DNA of 15,541 nt from an uncultured Propionibacteriaceae bacterium (lineage in GTDB: Bacteria; Actinomycetota; Actinomycetes; Propionibacteriales; Propionibacteriaceae): positions 1 through 15,541 of the forward strand of contig CAMQXE010000004.1 in NCBI GenBank assembly GCA_947038745.1, in the 5' to 3' direction. A program made the translations under genes and the position numbers. Positions 1 through 8,887 of the stretch are shown here, piece by piece. The notes under the pieces were generated by a model. It saw only the letters and a list, made by a program, of their open reading frames with translations, searched no databases and was not told the origin of the DNA. Each line of letters opens with the position of its first letter. Position 1 is the first letter of the stretch.

Positions 1-934
1 AATCCACTCGGCCAACGTCAATACCGTTATCAAATACGCTGGCAAAACCCGGCAACGGAGCAGTAACACAGGCAAACGGCGCTACTTCGATACCGGGTGC
101 TAGGGGGTCGGTACTAATTGTGATGGGGAGTGAACTAATCTGCTCCCCTACTCGTGTTTGCCCGAGCTCTGGCCCAGAAAAAACGCTCTGCCCTTCGCGG
201 GCGTCACGTTCAGACATCATGTCGAACATGGGCCATAGAAGATCTACTACTGCCCCAGGAGACAGGATCGTCTCATACTCTCCGGGTTCCAAAGTAATCC
301 GGTTTTCACCCCAGCCCAAGCGTCGCACCAGCTCGGCGTAATGAGCCGTAATATCGACGTCGGTAAAATCACGGGTTTCTTGACCAACCCAAGCCGAGTT
401 CACGAAGTCAAGCGATTTTGCCGTGAACTCACAACGTCCCATGGGCTGAACATAGCGTTGCCGTGTGCCAGCAGAGGTCGCCAGCCATTGAGTTTGGCGG
501 TGCAGCTCAGCGAAGCCGAAAAGCACCCGCTCATGGTCACGAGCATCAGCAAAGGCTTTACCTAAATCCTCGGTAAGCCGAGTGAAGGCTGACAGCTCAA
601 CCGGATCAGCCGGATCAGCAAAATTAGTAACGACGCCACCCGCCTGCAGCGGCGCGGCATCACGTGATGTTGGAGCTTGAGCTAACGACTGCTGCGCTTC
701 GTGCAGTAAATCCGTTAGATCATCACTATCTGTGAGCGAACCTGACGCGCTAGCTGCACGATCGGTGTCATAGACGATGACCGTCGCGGTACGCTCCATC
801 ATGACGCCATTTGTTGTCAAGGCATTCAAGGCCCAGCGCACATTGAGTTGATGCGTCTCATTCACGATCACCGAGCACCCGGGGGCTGAAGCCTGTGCCA
901 GAGTTTGTTCTATCCACTGAGCAACTGCAATCAT
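1..934 (-). CDS. tldE: TldE/PmbA subunit of the TldD/E metalloprotease, partial (C-terminus outside window)
   Basis: The frame opens with ATG at 934 and stays open to the window edge, giving 311 complete codons; the family is usually about 450 residues, so the C-terminal third is missing. It begins MIAVAQWIEQ, and a GGAGG Shine-Dalgarno lies about 7 nt upstream, inside the end of tldD. Only 2 nt separate it from the tldD stop, so the two are co-translated. The stretch near residues 220-240 (GEYETILSPGAVVDLLW) matches the conserved PmbA/TldE core. In the family, TldE is the non-catalytic partner that lacks the HExxxH site and forms a heterodimer with TldD. The complex degrades unfolded or small peptides, for example maturing microcin B17 and cleaving CcdA in E. 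coli. Recognition rests on the pairing with tldD and on this motif. Confidence 0.88.
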   Translation of the reverse strand, partial: MIAVAQWIEQTLAQASAPGCSVIVNETHQLNVRWALNALTTNGVMMERTATVIVYDTDRAASASGSLTDSDDLTDLLHEAQQSLAQAPTSRDAAPLQAGGVVTNFADPADPVELSAFTRLTEDLGKAFADARDHERVLFGFAELHRQTQWLATSAGTRQRYVQPMGRCEFTAKSLDFVNSAWVGQETRDFTDVDITAHYAELVRRLGWGENRITLEPGEYETILSPGAVVDLLWPMFDMMSERDAREGQSVFSGPELGQTRVGEQISSLPITISTDPLAPGIEVAPFACVTAPLPGFASVFDNGIDVGRVD

Positions 935-936
935 CG

Positions 937-2430
937 TTAGCCCTCCACCGTCGAAATGACATTGACCTTACGGAAGCGCGCAGTTGGCGCCCCATGGGAT
1001 ACCGGCGCTTCCTGGCCTGGTTGCCCCTTGCCACAGTTGAAGCACCCTTCAAGCACATAGGTCGATGGATTGCCCACACCGTCCATAGATCCCCAGAAAT
1101 CTGTCGTCGTGGCTTGATAGGCGATGTCTTTGACTTGCCCAGCCAACTGCCCGTTCTTGATCCGAACGAATCGCTGTGCGGTGAATTGGAAGTTATAGCG
1201 CTGCATATCAATCGACCATGAGTTATCACCCACGACGTAGATACCATCCTCAACATCAGCGATCAGGCCTGCGACATCTGGGCCATGAGGATCTGGCTGG
1301 AGTGAGACATTTGGCATCCGCTGGAGCGGAATATGTCCGGCTTGATCCGCATAGGCGCACCCATTTGAGCGCCCTAAGCCCTTTTCTTGAGCCATCTGCC
1401 GGTTGAGCTGGAAGCCGACAAGAACACCATCTTTGACCAGATCAAAACTCTGAGCCGCAACGCCCTCATCATCAAAACCACAGCTTGCCAAACCATGAGG
1501 AGTGACTCGATCACCAGTGACATGCATCTTTTCTGAGCCATACTGCAATGAACCAAGCTGATCGAAAGTTGCAAAAGAACTGCCAGCGTAGGCTGCCTCA
1601 TAGCCCAAAGCTCGATCAAGCTCAGTACCGTGCGCTACTGATTCGTGCAATGTCAGCCATAAGTTTGAAGGATCGATCACGAGGTCGTAACGACCTGGTT
1701 CCAGTGTTGGAGCCTTAACTTTCTCTAGTAGCTGCTCGGGAAGTTGGGCGAGCTCTGCCTCAAAATCCCAGCTCCCATCGCTGAGATATTCCCACCCTCG
1801 TCCAACGGCTGGCGCGACGGTACGTAATCCGTGGAAGGCACCGTCGCCGACGTTAGTTACGCTAAACGACGGCGATAGCCGCACGAACTGCTGCGTCGTT
1901 GAGGTGCCAGCTAGATCAGCGTAAAACTTATTTTCTTGGGTATAGCCGATACCGGCACGCACATGATCTACACCTGTAGCGGACAGTAGCTGCGCCGAGC
2001 GATCCGCAAACCAGGAAATACGCTCAGCTTCCTCAACATCGAAGGGATTTATTTCGTAGTCGCTCACCCAAACCTGGCCCGTATAGACCGGCTCCGGAGC
2101 TAGCTCAACCGGCTGAAGCTGCAAAGGCTTAGCGATTTTAGCCAAGGCTACGGCCTGATCTGCCAAGGCAGCTGCTTGAGCCACAGATAACGCTGCGCCT
2201 GAGGCAAACCCCCAGGAACCTTCATGGATCACCCGGACCGAGAGCCCAATGGTGTCAGAGTCGCGTACTGATTCAACCGCTGCATCACGCAGCATGCGGT
2301 ACCCGCTGCGCTTACGTCCAACTCTGAAATCGGCATGGGAACAACCCAACTGCTGTGCTCGACTCAGTGCCGCATCAGCTAAAACTGATAGCGGTAGCGC
2401 AGCAAAACTGGGATCAAGGCGATCTGTCAT
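937..2430 (-). CDS. tldD: TldD catalytic subunit, zinc metalloprotease
   Basis: 497 residues, close to the family's usual 460-500. The zinc-binding HExxxH motif is present as HESVAH at residues 262-267, in the context LTLHESVAHGTELDRALGYE. A late CGKGQPG (Cys466) is a good candidate for the third metal ligand by analogy with the Cys near the end of E. coli TldD. In the family, TldD cleaves unstructured peptides together with TldE; it acts in the cytoplasm. tldE follows after 2 nt. The ATG at 2430 is preceded by a G-run (TTGGGGGT) right against the start, so the ribosome-binding site is weak or the message has a very short leader. The gene lies just downstream of the ybdD terminator-like hairpin, so it probably has its own promoter, but no convincing -35/-10 pair is visible. 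Confidence 0.95.
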   Translation of the reverse strand: MTDRLDPSFAALPLSVLADAALSRAQQLGCSHADFRVGRKRSGYRMLRDAAVESVRDSDTIGLSVRVIHEGSWGFASGAALSVAQAAALADQAVALAKIAKPLQLQPVELAPEPVYTGQVWVSDYEINPFDVEEAERISWFADRSAQLLSATGVDHVRAGIGYTQENKFYADLAGTSTTQQFVRLSPSFSVTNVGDGAFHGLRTVAPAVGRGWEYLSDGSWDFEAELAQLPEQLLEKVKAPTLEPGRYDLVIDPSNLWLTLHESVAHGTELDRALGYEAAYAGSSFATFDQLGSLQYGSEKMHVTGDRVTPHGLASCGFDDEGVAAQSFDLVKDGVLVGFQLNRQMAQEKGLGRSNGCAYADQAGHIPLQRMPNVSLQPDPHGPDVAGLIADVEDGIYVVGDNSWSIDMQRYNFQFTAQRFVRIKNGQLAGQVKDIAYQATTTDFWGSMDGVGNPSTYVLEGCFNCGKGQPGQEAPVSHGAPTARFRKVNVISTVEG

Positions 2431-2458
2431 ACCCCCAAGCCTAGAGGTAGTGAAGATA

Positions 2459-2502
2459 CGCCACAGGTGGCCTGCCCCTTAAGAGACAGACCACCTGCGG
2501 CG
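2459..2502 (-). terminator. Hairpin terminator-like structure after cstA-ybdD
   Basis: On the minus strand, arms 2502-2487 and 2474-2459 pair over 16 bp with a 12-nt loop. Two of the pairs are G-U wobbles in the minus-strand RNA; in the plus-strand RNA the same positions would be A-C mismatches. The fold therefore suits the cstA-ybdD transcript. It starts 6 nt after the ybdD stop. No U-tract follows, as is common for actinobacterial terminators, so it may instead protect the mRNA 3' end or attenuate read-through into tldD. Confidence 0.6.
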
Positions 2503-2508
2503 AATCTA

Positions 2509-2706
2509 TTAACAGCAGCGTGCTTTCGGGTTGCGATCTTGCTCTGCCCAGGTGTCCTTCCAGAACTCTGCCTCAGTCGGCACTGGCTCATCTGGATGAT
2601 GCAGATTGTGATGTTTGACGTAGCGCTCGTAGGAATCTAGGTCAAAAACCCCACGGATTCCCTTGAATACTCGCCGTGCTTGCCTGCACACGCTGGCAAA
2701 GGTCAT
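2509..2706 (-). CDS. ybdD: YbdD/YjiX family small protein, partner of CstA
   Basis: 65 residues, the usual size of the family (DUF466). The hallmark elements are YVKHHNLHHPDEPVPTEAEF, a WKD that follows it, and the terminal RNPKARCC with two Cys at the very end. Its ATG (2706-2704) overlaps the cstA stop as ATGA, so the two are translationally coupled. In E. coli the paralogous pairs cstA-ybdD and btsT-yjiX are organised the same way, and the small protein is thought to be needed for transport by its partner. The soluble sequence is short and charged, with no membrane segment. A hairpin terminator lies immediately downstream. Confidence 0.93.
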   Translation of the reverse strand: MTFASVCRQARRVFKGIRGVFDLDSYERYVKHHNLHHPDEPVPTEAEFWKDTWAEQDRNPKARCC

Positions 2707-5000
2707 GATCCCGTGCCCTGCCCAGCTAGTGAGGATTGGGGTTCTAGACCTGCTGTCGGATCAAGACCAGCCGCCTTCCATGCTCCCAGAACCTTCTTTT
2801 CTGTAGCGGTAGGAACGAAGCTTGCCGGGGCAAAGATCTTCGACGGAACTGGTGTGGTTTCTGCCGTCGGAACTCCACCCTGACGAATCGCCTTGATGCA
2901 GATCCGGATAGCGATGATTAGCACGATCAATACGATGCTGGCATAGAGAATCGACAGCACACCTTGAACGGCCGTGTTACGGATAACTGCCTTGACTGCT
3001 TCTGGGGTCTTTGCAGCCTGATATGGCTTGCCAGCCGCCAACGCCGCCTGGGCCTTGCTATGCATTGCCCAGTAACCGATCCGATCATTCGATGAGAAGA
3101 TCTTCTCGAAGGAAGCCCACTGCGTAGTCAAAAGTACCCAGAACAGTGGAAGCCCTGGAATCCAGGCCCACTTGAATAGGCCCTTCTTCATCACGATCGT
3201 AAAGACCACGGTCAAAGCAATAGCTGCCAGCAGCTGGTTAGCGATACCAAACAACGGGTACAGCATGTTGATGCCACCAAGCGGATCCGTCACACCCATG
3301 TAGACGATTGAGCCCCAACCCACCACGGTAAGAATCGTGCAGATCCAGGCGCCCGGACGCCACGAGGGATCCTCAAACCGCTTGAGGCCCTTAATGTTGG
3401 CGAACATGTCCGACAGCATGAAGCGACAGACGCGGGTGCCTGCATCGATCGTGGTGAGGATAAACAGTGCCTCAAACATGACTGCGAAGTGATACCAGAA
3501 TGCCTTCATTGCAGCTAGGCCTGGAATCTGGGACAAGATCTCAGACATACCTACGGCAAGTGTTGGCGCACCTCCGGTACGACTTACGACTGATTTCTCA
3601 CCCATGGATTGGGCGATCTCAGTGAAGTACTGCGGTTGAATATCGGGAATGGTATTACCGCTGCCGGTGACCAGGTTAAGTCCATTGACGTATTTAGCAG
3701 CCGTCTCAGGATTACCCCCGGTAAGACCAGCCGGAGCATTCATCGCGAAGTACAGGTGTGGGTCGAGAATACAAGCAGCGATAAGTGCTGAAATCGCAAC
3801 GAATGATTCCATCAACATGCCGCCATAGCCAATGATGCGTGCTTGCTTTTCCTTCTCAATCATCTTCGGCGTAGTGCCTGATGCAATGAGTGAGTGGAAA
3901 CCTGAGATAGCGCCACAGGCGATGGTGATGAATAAGAACGGGAATAAGTTACCTGCGAAAGCAGGGCCGGTACCGGTCTTGGCAAAAGTCGTGATTGCTG
4001 GCATCTTCATCACTGGAAGCACCACGAGGATACCCATTGAGAGCAAGATGATAGTGCCGACCTTCATAAATGTTGAGAGGTAGTCACGCGGAGCAAGCAA
4101 CAGCCAAACTGGCAAAATTGCTGCGACAAAGCCATAGACCGCGATCCAGATCGCCAACGATTCCTTGCTCAGCGTGAAGATGTTCGCAAGCGTTGGATTC
4201 TGAGCTACCCAGTTACCGCCGATAATCGACATCAGCAACAGAACCAGACCGATAATCGAGGTTTCCCCAACTTTTCCAGGCCGGATATAGCGCATATAAA
4301 TACCCATGAAGAGCGCGATCGGGATCGTCATCGCAATGGAGAACACACCCCACGGGGATTCAGCCAAAGCGCCGATGATGACGATGGCAAGTACTGCGAT
4401 CAAGATGATCATGATGCTAACGATGCCAATAATGGCGATCCAGCCGCCGAAGGTTCCCAATTCTTCTTTTGCCATCTGTCCGAGCGAATGCCCATCACGG
4501 CGGATAGACATATGCAAGACCATGTAGTCCTGAACAGCACCTGCCAAGATCACGCCCAGAATGATCCAGATCGTGCCCGGCAAATAGCCCATCTGTGATG
4601 CCAGAATTGGGCCGACTAGCGGACCAGCGCCAGCGATAGCAGCGAAGTGATGGCCGAACAACACCGCGCGGTGCGTTGGCATAAAGTCTTTCCCGTTATC
4701 GAACTTTTCCGCGGGGGTGGCGCGAGTATCGTCAGGCTGAAGAATCTTTACCTCGATTAAGCCTGCGTAAAAACGCAAAGCTACAAGGTAGCTACATACC
4801 GCCGCGAGAACGAACCAGCCTGCGCTGACATGCTCACCGCGCGATACTGCAATCATGACCCAGCCGATCGCGGCGCCCAGCGCGAGCAGAGCGAAGATGA
4901 TCTTCGTCTTCATGCTCATCGTGGGCGGCTCGACCACGGCGGTTGGCGGGAGCGAATCAAAGGTCTTGATCTCGCGTCCCTCGGTAGTCGTGGATGACAC
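2703..5000 (-). CDS. cstA: CstA family carbon starvation transporter (pyruvate/peptide uptake)
   Basis: 765 residues, polytopic membrane protein with many hydrophobic segments from about residue 34 to 700. It carries the CstA core GHHFAAIAGAGPLVGPILAS, followed by QDYMVLHMSIRRDGHSLGQ. The N-terminal CstA domain and the C-terminal 5TM domain (around RVCRFMLSDMF onward) are both present. The start is GTG at 5000, preceded by a strong AAGGAGG at good spacing. CstA/BtsT proteins import pyruvate, and peptide uptake has been reported for CstA. ybdD overlaps its stop by 4 nt. The 165-bp region upstream contains a CRP/GlxR-like box and a palindrome; cstA genes are under CRP control in E. coli and GlxR/Ram control in Corynebacterium, so catabolite regulation is plausible. 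CstA and BtsT are hard to tell apart from sequence alone. Confidence 0.95.
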   Translation of the reverse strand: MSSTTTEGREIKTFDSLPPTAVVEPPTMSMKTKIIFALLALGAAIGWVMIAVSRGEHVSAGWFVLAAVCSYLVALRFYAGLIEVKILQPDDTRATPAEKFDNGKDFMPTHRAVLFGHHFAAIAGAGPLVGPILASQMGYLPGTIWIILGVILAGAVQDYMVLHMSIRRDGHSLGQMAKEELGTFGGWIAIIGIVSIMIILIAVLAIVIIGALAESPWGVFSIAMTIPIALFMGIYMRYIRPGKVGETSIIGLVLLLMSIIGGNWVAQNPTLANIFTLSKESLAIWIAVYGFVAAILPVWLLLAPRDYLSTFMKVGTIILLSMGILVVLPVMKMPAITTFAKTGTGPAFAGNLFPFLFITIACGAISGFHSLIASGTTPKMIEKEKQARIIGYGGMLMESFVAISALIAACILDPHLYFAMNAPAGLTGGNPETAAKYVNGLNLVTGSGNTIPDIQPQYFTEIAQSMGEKSVVSRTGGAPTLAVGMSEILSQIPGLAAMKAFWYHFAVMFEALFILTTIDAGTRVCRFMLSDMFANIKGLKRFEDPSWRPGAWICTILTVVGWGSIVYMGVTDPLGGINMLYPLFGIANQLLAAIALTVVFTIVMKKGLFKWAWIPGLPLFWVLLTTQWASFEKIFSSNDRIGYWAMHSKAQAALAAGKPYQAAKTPEAVKAVIRNTAVQGVLSILYASIVLIVLIIAIRICIKAIRQGGVPTAETTPVPSKIFAPASFVPTATEKKVLGAWKAAGLDPTAGLEPQSSLAGQGTGS

Positions 5001-5059
5001 GACGCCTCCTTCGGATAGATTCAGATAGAAAGGACGATTTACTCGCCAGAACTCGCGGG

Positions 5060-5071
5060 TAGGTTAACCTA
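5060..5071. promoter_or_regulatory. 12-bp perfect palindrome upstream of cstA, candidate operator
   Basis: TAGGTTAACCTA reads the same on both strands. It lies 60-71 nt upstream of the cstA GTG, between the CRP-like box and the Shine-Dalgarno, which is a position fit for a repressor or activator dimer. No specific regulator can be named. Confidence 0.35.
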
Positions 5072-5125
5072 ATCGCACCAAAGAATGCCGCAAATATCTC
5101 TGTTTTTGAATAATTGCTGCCGAAA

Positions 5126-5141
5126 TGTTAATTTCATCACA
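5126..5141. promoter_or_regulatory. CRP/GlxR-like binding box upstream of cstA
   Basis: The 16-mer TGTTAATTTCATCACA matches the TGTGA-N6-TCACA CRP consensus at 9 of 10 defined positions. It is centred about 133 nt upstream of the cstA start codon. An imperfect palindrome (5141-5154, ACAATACGTACTGT) adjoins it. The family precedent is that cstA is CRP-activated in E. coli and GlxR-bound in Corynebacterium. A match to so short a motif can arise by chance. Confidence 0.35.
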
Positions 5142-5165
5142 CAATACGTACTGTAATCGGTGTAG

Positions 5166-7937
5166 CTAGTCGCCATCGACATCAACCACACCACGGCGTA
5201 GCTGCCGTACTGCCGCCCGAGCAGCGTCACGAACCGGGCCTGGGCCTGCGGCATCACCGATCTGTCCGCAGAAATCAATAACTTGGCGGACCCAGCGAAC
5301 AAAATCACCAGCAACGAGCCCCGACTGGAATAACACGTCAGCAAGATCATCGCCTGCAGCCCAGGCATAGACCGCTTCCGCGAAACCAATATCTAGCTCT
5401 CGCCCACGTTCTAGACGATGATCTCGTTCGAGCAACCCCACATCACGACGAACTGCGCGTAGTGCCGATTGGGCCTTCTCGCTGGCTCGATCCGGCATCC
5501 GATGCACCCTGCCATCAACCCTGGACTCATAGACCAAGGTGGATAGCACCGCAGCCAGCTGCGGGCCGGTTAAATCGTTAAAAACGCCCAAGCGAAGTGC
5601 CTGCGCAGCCACTAAATCCAACTCGTTATAGATTCGAGCCAGCATTTTGCCTTCATCAGTGACCTGGCGACCATCCTCATCGAGGTAGCCCAAGGCTTCC
5701 AGCACTAGACAGATCTTGTCGAACTTGCGCGCAATCGTTTGAGTCCGGGAATCGGTTTGCGAGCGCAGCGTTGTCACTTCTCGTTCCAACCGCAAGGCTT
5801 GCTCCGCAGCACGAGCGTGAAGTTCCCGATCCGGGCATGAATGACACGGATGCGCCCGAAGTTCTACCCTGGCGCTAAGTAACCGAGCCTCTGTATCGTC
5901 ATCTACCGGAGCATCTTTCCACCGGTTAGGTTCTACCAATTGTGGCAACCGTGCCTGCAATGCTGCGGCAACTGCACGCCTGGAGGAAGCATCACGGACA
6001 TCAAAATATTTAGGGACCCGAATTTTTCCACCAAGAACCGGCGGCGTCGGAAAATCAACAAGCCCGGCTTTTACTACCTGACGAGTCTGTGTCATGACTG
6101 ATAAGTGCAGCTCCCCACGTTGTCCGCGAGGATTCGCAACAACAGCAGCCCAGCCGCGCTTCTTTCCCGAGGGAATATAGATCAGATCTCCGGGAGCTAA
6201 ATCTTGAAGGATCGTGTAAGTCTCCGCGCGACGATCAGCTTTGCGCTCATGAGCAATCTGAGATTCAATTGCTGAAATCTCGCCTCGAAGCCGTGCGTAG
6301 TGCTCAAAATCTCCTTGGTCACAGTGGACCTGTGCCCAGGACGTCGCAACTTCTTGTTCCAGGTGCTGCAGTCTGCGAGATACTCCGACTACTGAGCGAT
6401 CAGATTGGAATTGTGCAAAGCTCTGTTCAAGTAGCCCACGAGCGCGGTCCCGTCCCACGGCTCCCACCAGATTAACTGCCATGTTGTAGGTAGGCGAGAA
6501 GCTGGAGCGTAGCGGGTAGGTACGTTTGCTAGCCAGGCCAGCGACGGCACGTGGCTCTACTCCTGGCTGCCATACGACGATGGCATGCCCATCAACGTCG
6601 ATCCCTCGTCGCCCTGCCCGACCCGTGAGCTGGGTGTATTCACCTGGCGTAATATCTGCGTGAGTTTCACCGTTGTACTTTGTGAGTTTCTCGATTACTA
6701 CCGACTTTGCTGGCATGTTAATACCAAGTGCCAAAGTATCGGTAGCAAAAACAATCTTGGCTAGTCCTCGGACAAAAGCAGCTTCCACACACTCCTTGAA
6801 GGCAGGAAGCAAACCAGCATGGTGGGCCGCAATACCGCGACGCAGCCCTTCAGCAAACCAGTCAAAATCGAGAGCTCGTAGATCCTCATCGCTAAGCCGA
6901 GCAGTGTATTGCCCAAGCAACACATCGATCTCGCGCTTTTCATAGTCTGTTGTGAGATCGGTATAGCACCCCAGCAGTTGCCGTACTGCCCCATCACAAC
7001 CGGTGCGGGAAAAAACAAAGCAAATCGCGGGCAACAGTTTTGCTTTACCTAATGCCTCAACCATGTCACGACGCGACGTAGTGAATGCGCTACGCCCAGC
7101 AAAGCGCGCGTTAGCCTGACCGCCATAACGCGAGTGTGATCCTTGCTTTCCTCGCCCAGAACGCCCCCTCGGATTACGGGCATCATCACGAACTAGACGC
7201 GATTCATCTTTAGCCAGCCGTACCAGGCTAGGGTTCACTTCCGAGTGATTCGCAGGCTTTTCCCCGGGAGCTAATGTCTGAGCGGTTGGAGCAACTCCTG
7301 CAAAAAGATCGTAGAGCTTTTTTCGGACAAGCATCTGCTGGAATAGCGGAACCGGGCGTCGTTCCGAAACAACGATTTTTACGTTGCCGCGCACAGTATC
7401 TAGCCATTCACCAAACTCTTCGGCATTAGAGACTGTTGCTGATAAGGCAATGAGCTGTACTGATGCAGCTAGCCCGATGATCACTTCTTCCCACACCGCG
7501 CCCCGGAATCGGTCAGCAAGGTAGTGCACCTCATCCATCACGACATAGCCCAACCGATCCAAGGTCGTTGAATTGGCATAGATCATGTTGCGTAGAACTT
7601 CGGTAGTCATCACGACGATATCGGCATCAGAATTGATTGATGCATCGCCGGTGAGCAATCCGACCTTATCTGCACCATAGCGTTCCACTAAGTCATGAAA
7701 CTTTTGGTTCGATAGAGCTTTAATCGGAGTCGTATAAAAACATTTCACGCCGCGAGCTATGGCACAGGCAACCGCAAACTCTCCAACGATAGTTTTACCG
7801 GCCCCAGTTGGAGCGGCAACAAGAACGCCACAGCCATCTTCAACCTGCTGGCAACCTTCAATCTGAAAATCGTCGAGAGAGAAGGAATAGCTTGTTGCGA
7901 AAGCCGTCAATAACGGCCCCCAGCTTGCTGCGATCAT
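5166..7937 (-). CDS. helY: HelY, SKI2/Mtr4-type DEVH-box RNA helicase
   Basis: 923 residues from the ATG at 7937. Motifs are in order: Walker A APTGAGKT (42-49), DEVH (135-138), SAT (166-168), ATDTLALGINMPA (398-410) and motif VI QLTGRAGRRG (436-445). A C-terminal DSHCT-like helical region follows, with a conserved HPCHSCPDRELHAR Cys/His motif. Residues 251-284 form an Arg/Gly-rich basic linker between the RecA lobes. The family unwinds RNA in processing and turnover; bacterial HelY substrates are not well defined. The frame stays open upstream to 8012, but ATG 7937 overlaps the dagK stop as ATGA and begins just before the helicase core, whereas the extra 25 residues would lie inside dagK. 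It is the last gene of tatA-tatC-dagK-helY, as in many actinobacteria. Confidence 0.95.
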   Translation of the reverse strand: MIAASWGPLLTAFATSYSFSLDDFQIEGCQQVEDGCGVLVAAPTGAGKTIVGEFAVACAIARGVKCFYTTPIKALSNQKFHDLVERYGADKVGLLTGDASINSDADIVVMTTEVLRNMIYANSTTLDRLGYVVMDEVHYLADRFRGAVWEEVIIGLAASVQLIALSATVSNAEEFGEWLDTVRGNVKIVVSERRPVPLFQQMLVRKKLYDLFAGVAPTAQTLAPGEKPANHSEVNPSLVRLAKDESRLVRDDARNPRGRSGRGKQGSHSRYGGQANARFAGRSAFTTSRRDMVEALGKAKLLPAICFVFSRTGCDGAVRQLLGCYTDLTTDYEKREIDVLLGQYTARLSDEDLRALDFDWFAEGLRRGIAAHHAGLLPAFKECVEAAFVRGLAKIVFATDTLALGINMPAKSVVIEKLTKYNGETHADITPGEYTQLTGRAGRRGIDVDGHAIVVWQPGVEPRAVAGLASKRTYPLRSSFSPTYNMAVNLVGAVGRDRARGLLEQSFAQFQSDRSVVGVSRRLQHLEQEVATSWAQVHCDQGDFEHYARLRGEISAIESQIAHERKADRRAETYTILQDLAPGDLIYIPSGKKRGWAAVVANPRGQRGELHLSVMTQTRQVVKAGLVDFPTPPVLGGKIRVPKYFDVRDASSRRAVAAALQARLPQLVEPNRWKDAPVDDDTEARLLSARVELRAHPCHSCPDRELHARAAEQALRLEREVTTLRSQTDSRTQTIARKFDKICLVLEALGYLDEDGRQVTDEGKMLARIYNELDLVAAQALRLGVFNDLTGPQLAAVLSTLVYESRVDGRVHRMPDRASEKAQSALRAVRRDVGLLERDHRLERGRELDIGFAEAVYAWAAGDDLADVLFQSGLVAGDFVRWVRQVIDFCGQIGDAAGPGPVRDAARAAVRQLRRGVVDVDGD

Positions 7938-8887
7938 TCCGGTATCCCTACTGGTGCGAAAACGGTTAAACAGGATGCGATAGCTTCTGCACGCAACGGA
8001 GCAGTTCCACACATTTCGCCGTCTGCCATCGGCACCAGACGCTCTCCACTGATCTCGACAGTCTTTGCTTTTAGCATTTCGATAGCAGGATCATGGATGA
8101 ACCTGCCCGAATATATCTGTGGCAGCAACCGTAACAGTGAGGCCCGCGAAACTGGGTGCGCAATCGTAATATCGAGCAACCCGTCATCAATACTGTAATT
8201 AGGTAGCACTTTCATGCCTCCACCAAAATATCCAGTATTACCTACGCACATGAACATGGCATCAAGTTTGCGCGGACGCCCATCAATACGTAGCTGATAG
8301 GAGATGGGTTCAAAAGCAGAAATCGTGGATAACGTCGATGCGGCATAGCGCAAACTTCCATGCGGCCAGGTCATCTTATTTGCCCGAGCATTGACGTGGG
8401 CATCAAATCCACTGGACAAGATTGCACCGACGTAGCGTTGCAGCCCATCGTCAAGATTAGTTACTCGCATGAGATCAATCCTGCGAGTATGACCAGCAAG
8501 AACCACCTCAGCAGCTTTGAGTGGTTGTGGTGCAATACCAATCCCCCGCGCGAAATCATTTCCAGTTCCAGCAGGAATAATCCCCAACGGTACCGCTGTT
8601 GTCACACAGGCATTAATACCGAGATGCGCCATCCCATCGCCACCTTGAACGAGCAGGCCATCAAGGCAGGTGCCGTCATCATGGTAGCGAGCAGTGTCCA
8701 CAACGTCCTGGCATGCTTGCCGGGCAGCTTCATAGGTCGAAGTTTCAATAACCCGCAGATCCACTTGGTGCGTTCCACGCGTCAGTGTTTTACATACTGC
8801 GGGCAACGTCGAACGTGCACGTCCATGTCTTGCTGAAGGATTCACTACGAGCGTTAGCGCTCGTCCAGGAAATTTTCCAATGCTCAT
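7934..8887 (-). CDS. dagK: Diacylglycerol/lipid kinase, YegS/DagK family
   Basis: 317 residues, typical for the family. The nucleotide-binding GGDG motif is at residues 82-85 in the actinobacterial form GGDGMAHLG, and PAGTGND follows at 105-111. The N-terminus LTLVVNPSARHGRA matches the opening strand of the fold. The enzyme phosphorylates diacylglycerol or a related lipid with ATP to give phosphatidic acid, feeding phospholipid recycling at the membrane. It starts with ATG inside the tatC stop (ATGA) and ends inside the helY start (ATGA). Its place between tatC and helY is a known lineage variant of the actinobacterial tat-helY cluster. The true lipid substrate cannot be told from sequence. 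Confidence 0.9.
   Translation of the reverse strand: MSIGKFPGRALTLVVNPSARHGRARSTLPAVCKTLTRGTHQVDLRVIETSTYEAARQACQDVVDTARYHDDGTCLDGLLVQGGDGMAHLGINACVTTAVPLGIIPAGTGNDFARGIGIAPQPLKAAEVVLAGHTRRIDLMRVTNLDDGLQRYVGAILSSGFDAHVNARANKMTWPHGSLRYAASTLSTISAFEPISYQLRIDGRPRKLDAMFMCVGNTGYFGGGMKVLPNYSIDDGLLDITIAHPVSRASLLRLLPQIYSGRFIHDPAIEMLKAKTVEISGERLVPMADGEMCGTAPLRAEAIASCLTVFAPVGIPE

Noticed and set aside
858..1256. ORFs on both strands overlapping tldD and tldE
   Set aside because: These are shadows in other frames of tldD/tldE, whose coding frames carry family motifs.
5069..5389. Minus-strand 106-codon ORF overlapping the helY end
   Set aside because: It lies in another frame of helY and of the cstA leader, with no family features.
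7938..8012. Longer HelY reading frame starting at 8012
   Set aside because: The extra 25 codons lie fully inside dagK and do not resemble the family; the ATGA overlap at 7937 gives a normal HelY N-terminus.
8360..8836. 158-codon plus-strand ORF opposite dagK
   Set aside because: It is the antisense of a well-supported kinase gene, with no recognisable domain or ribosome-binding site.
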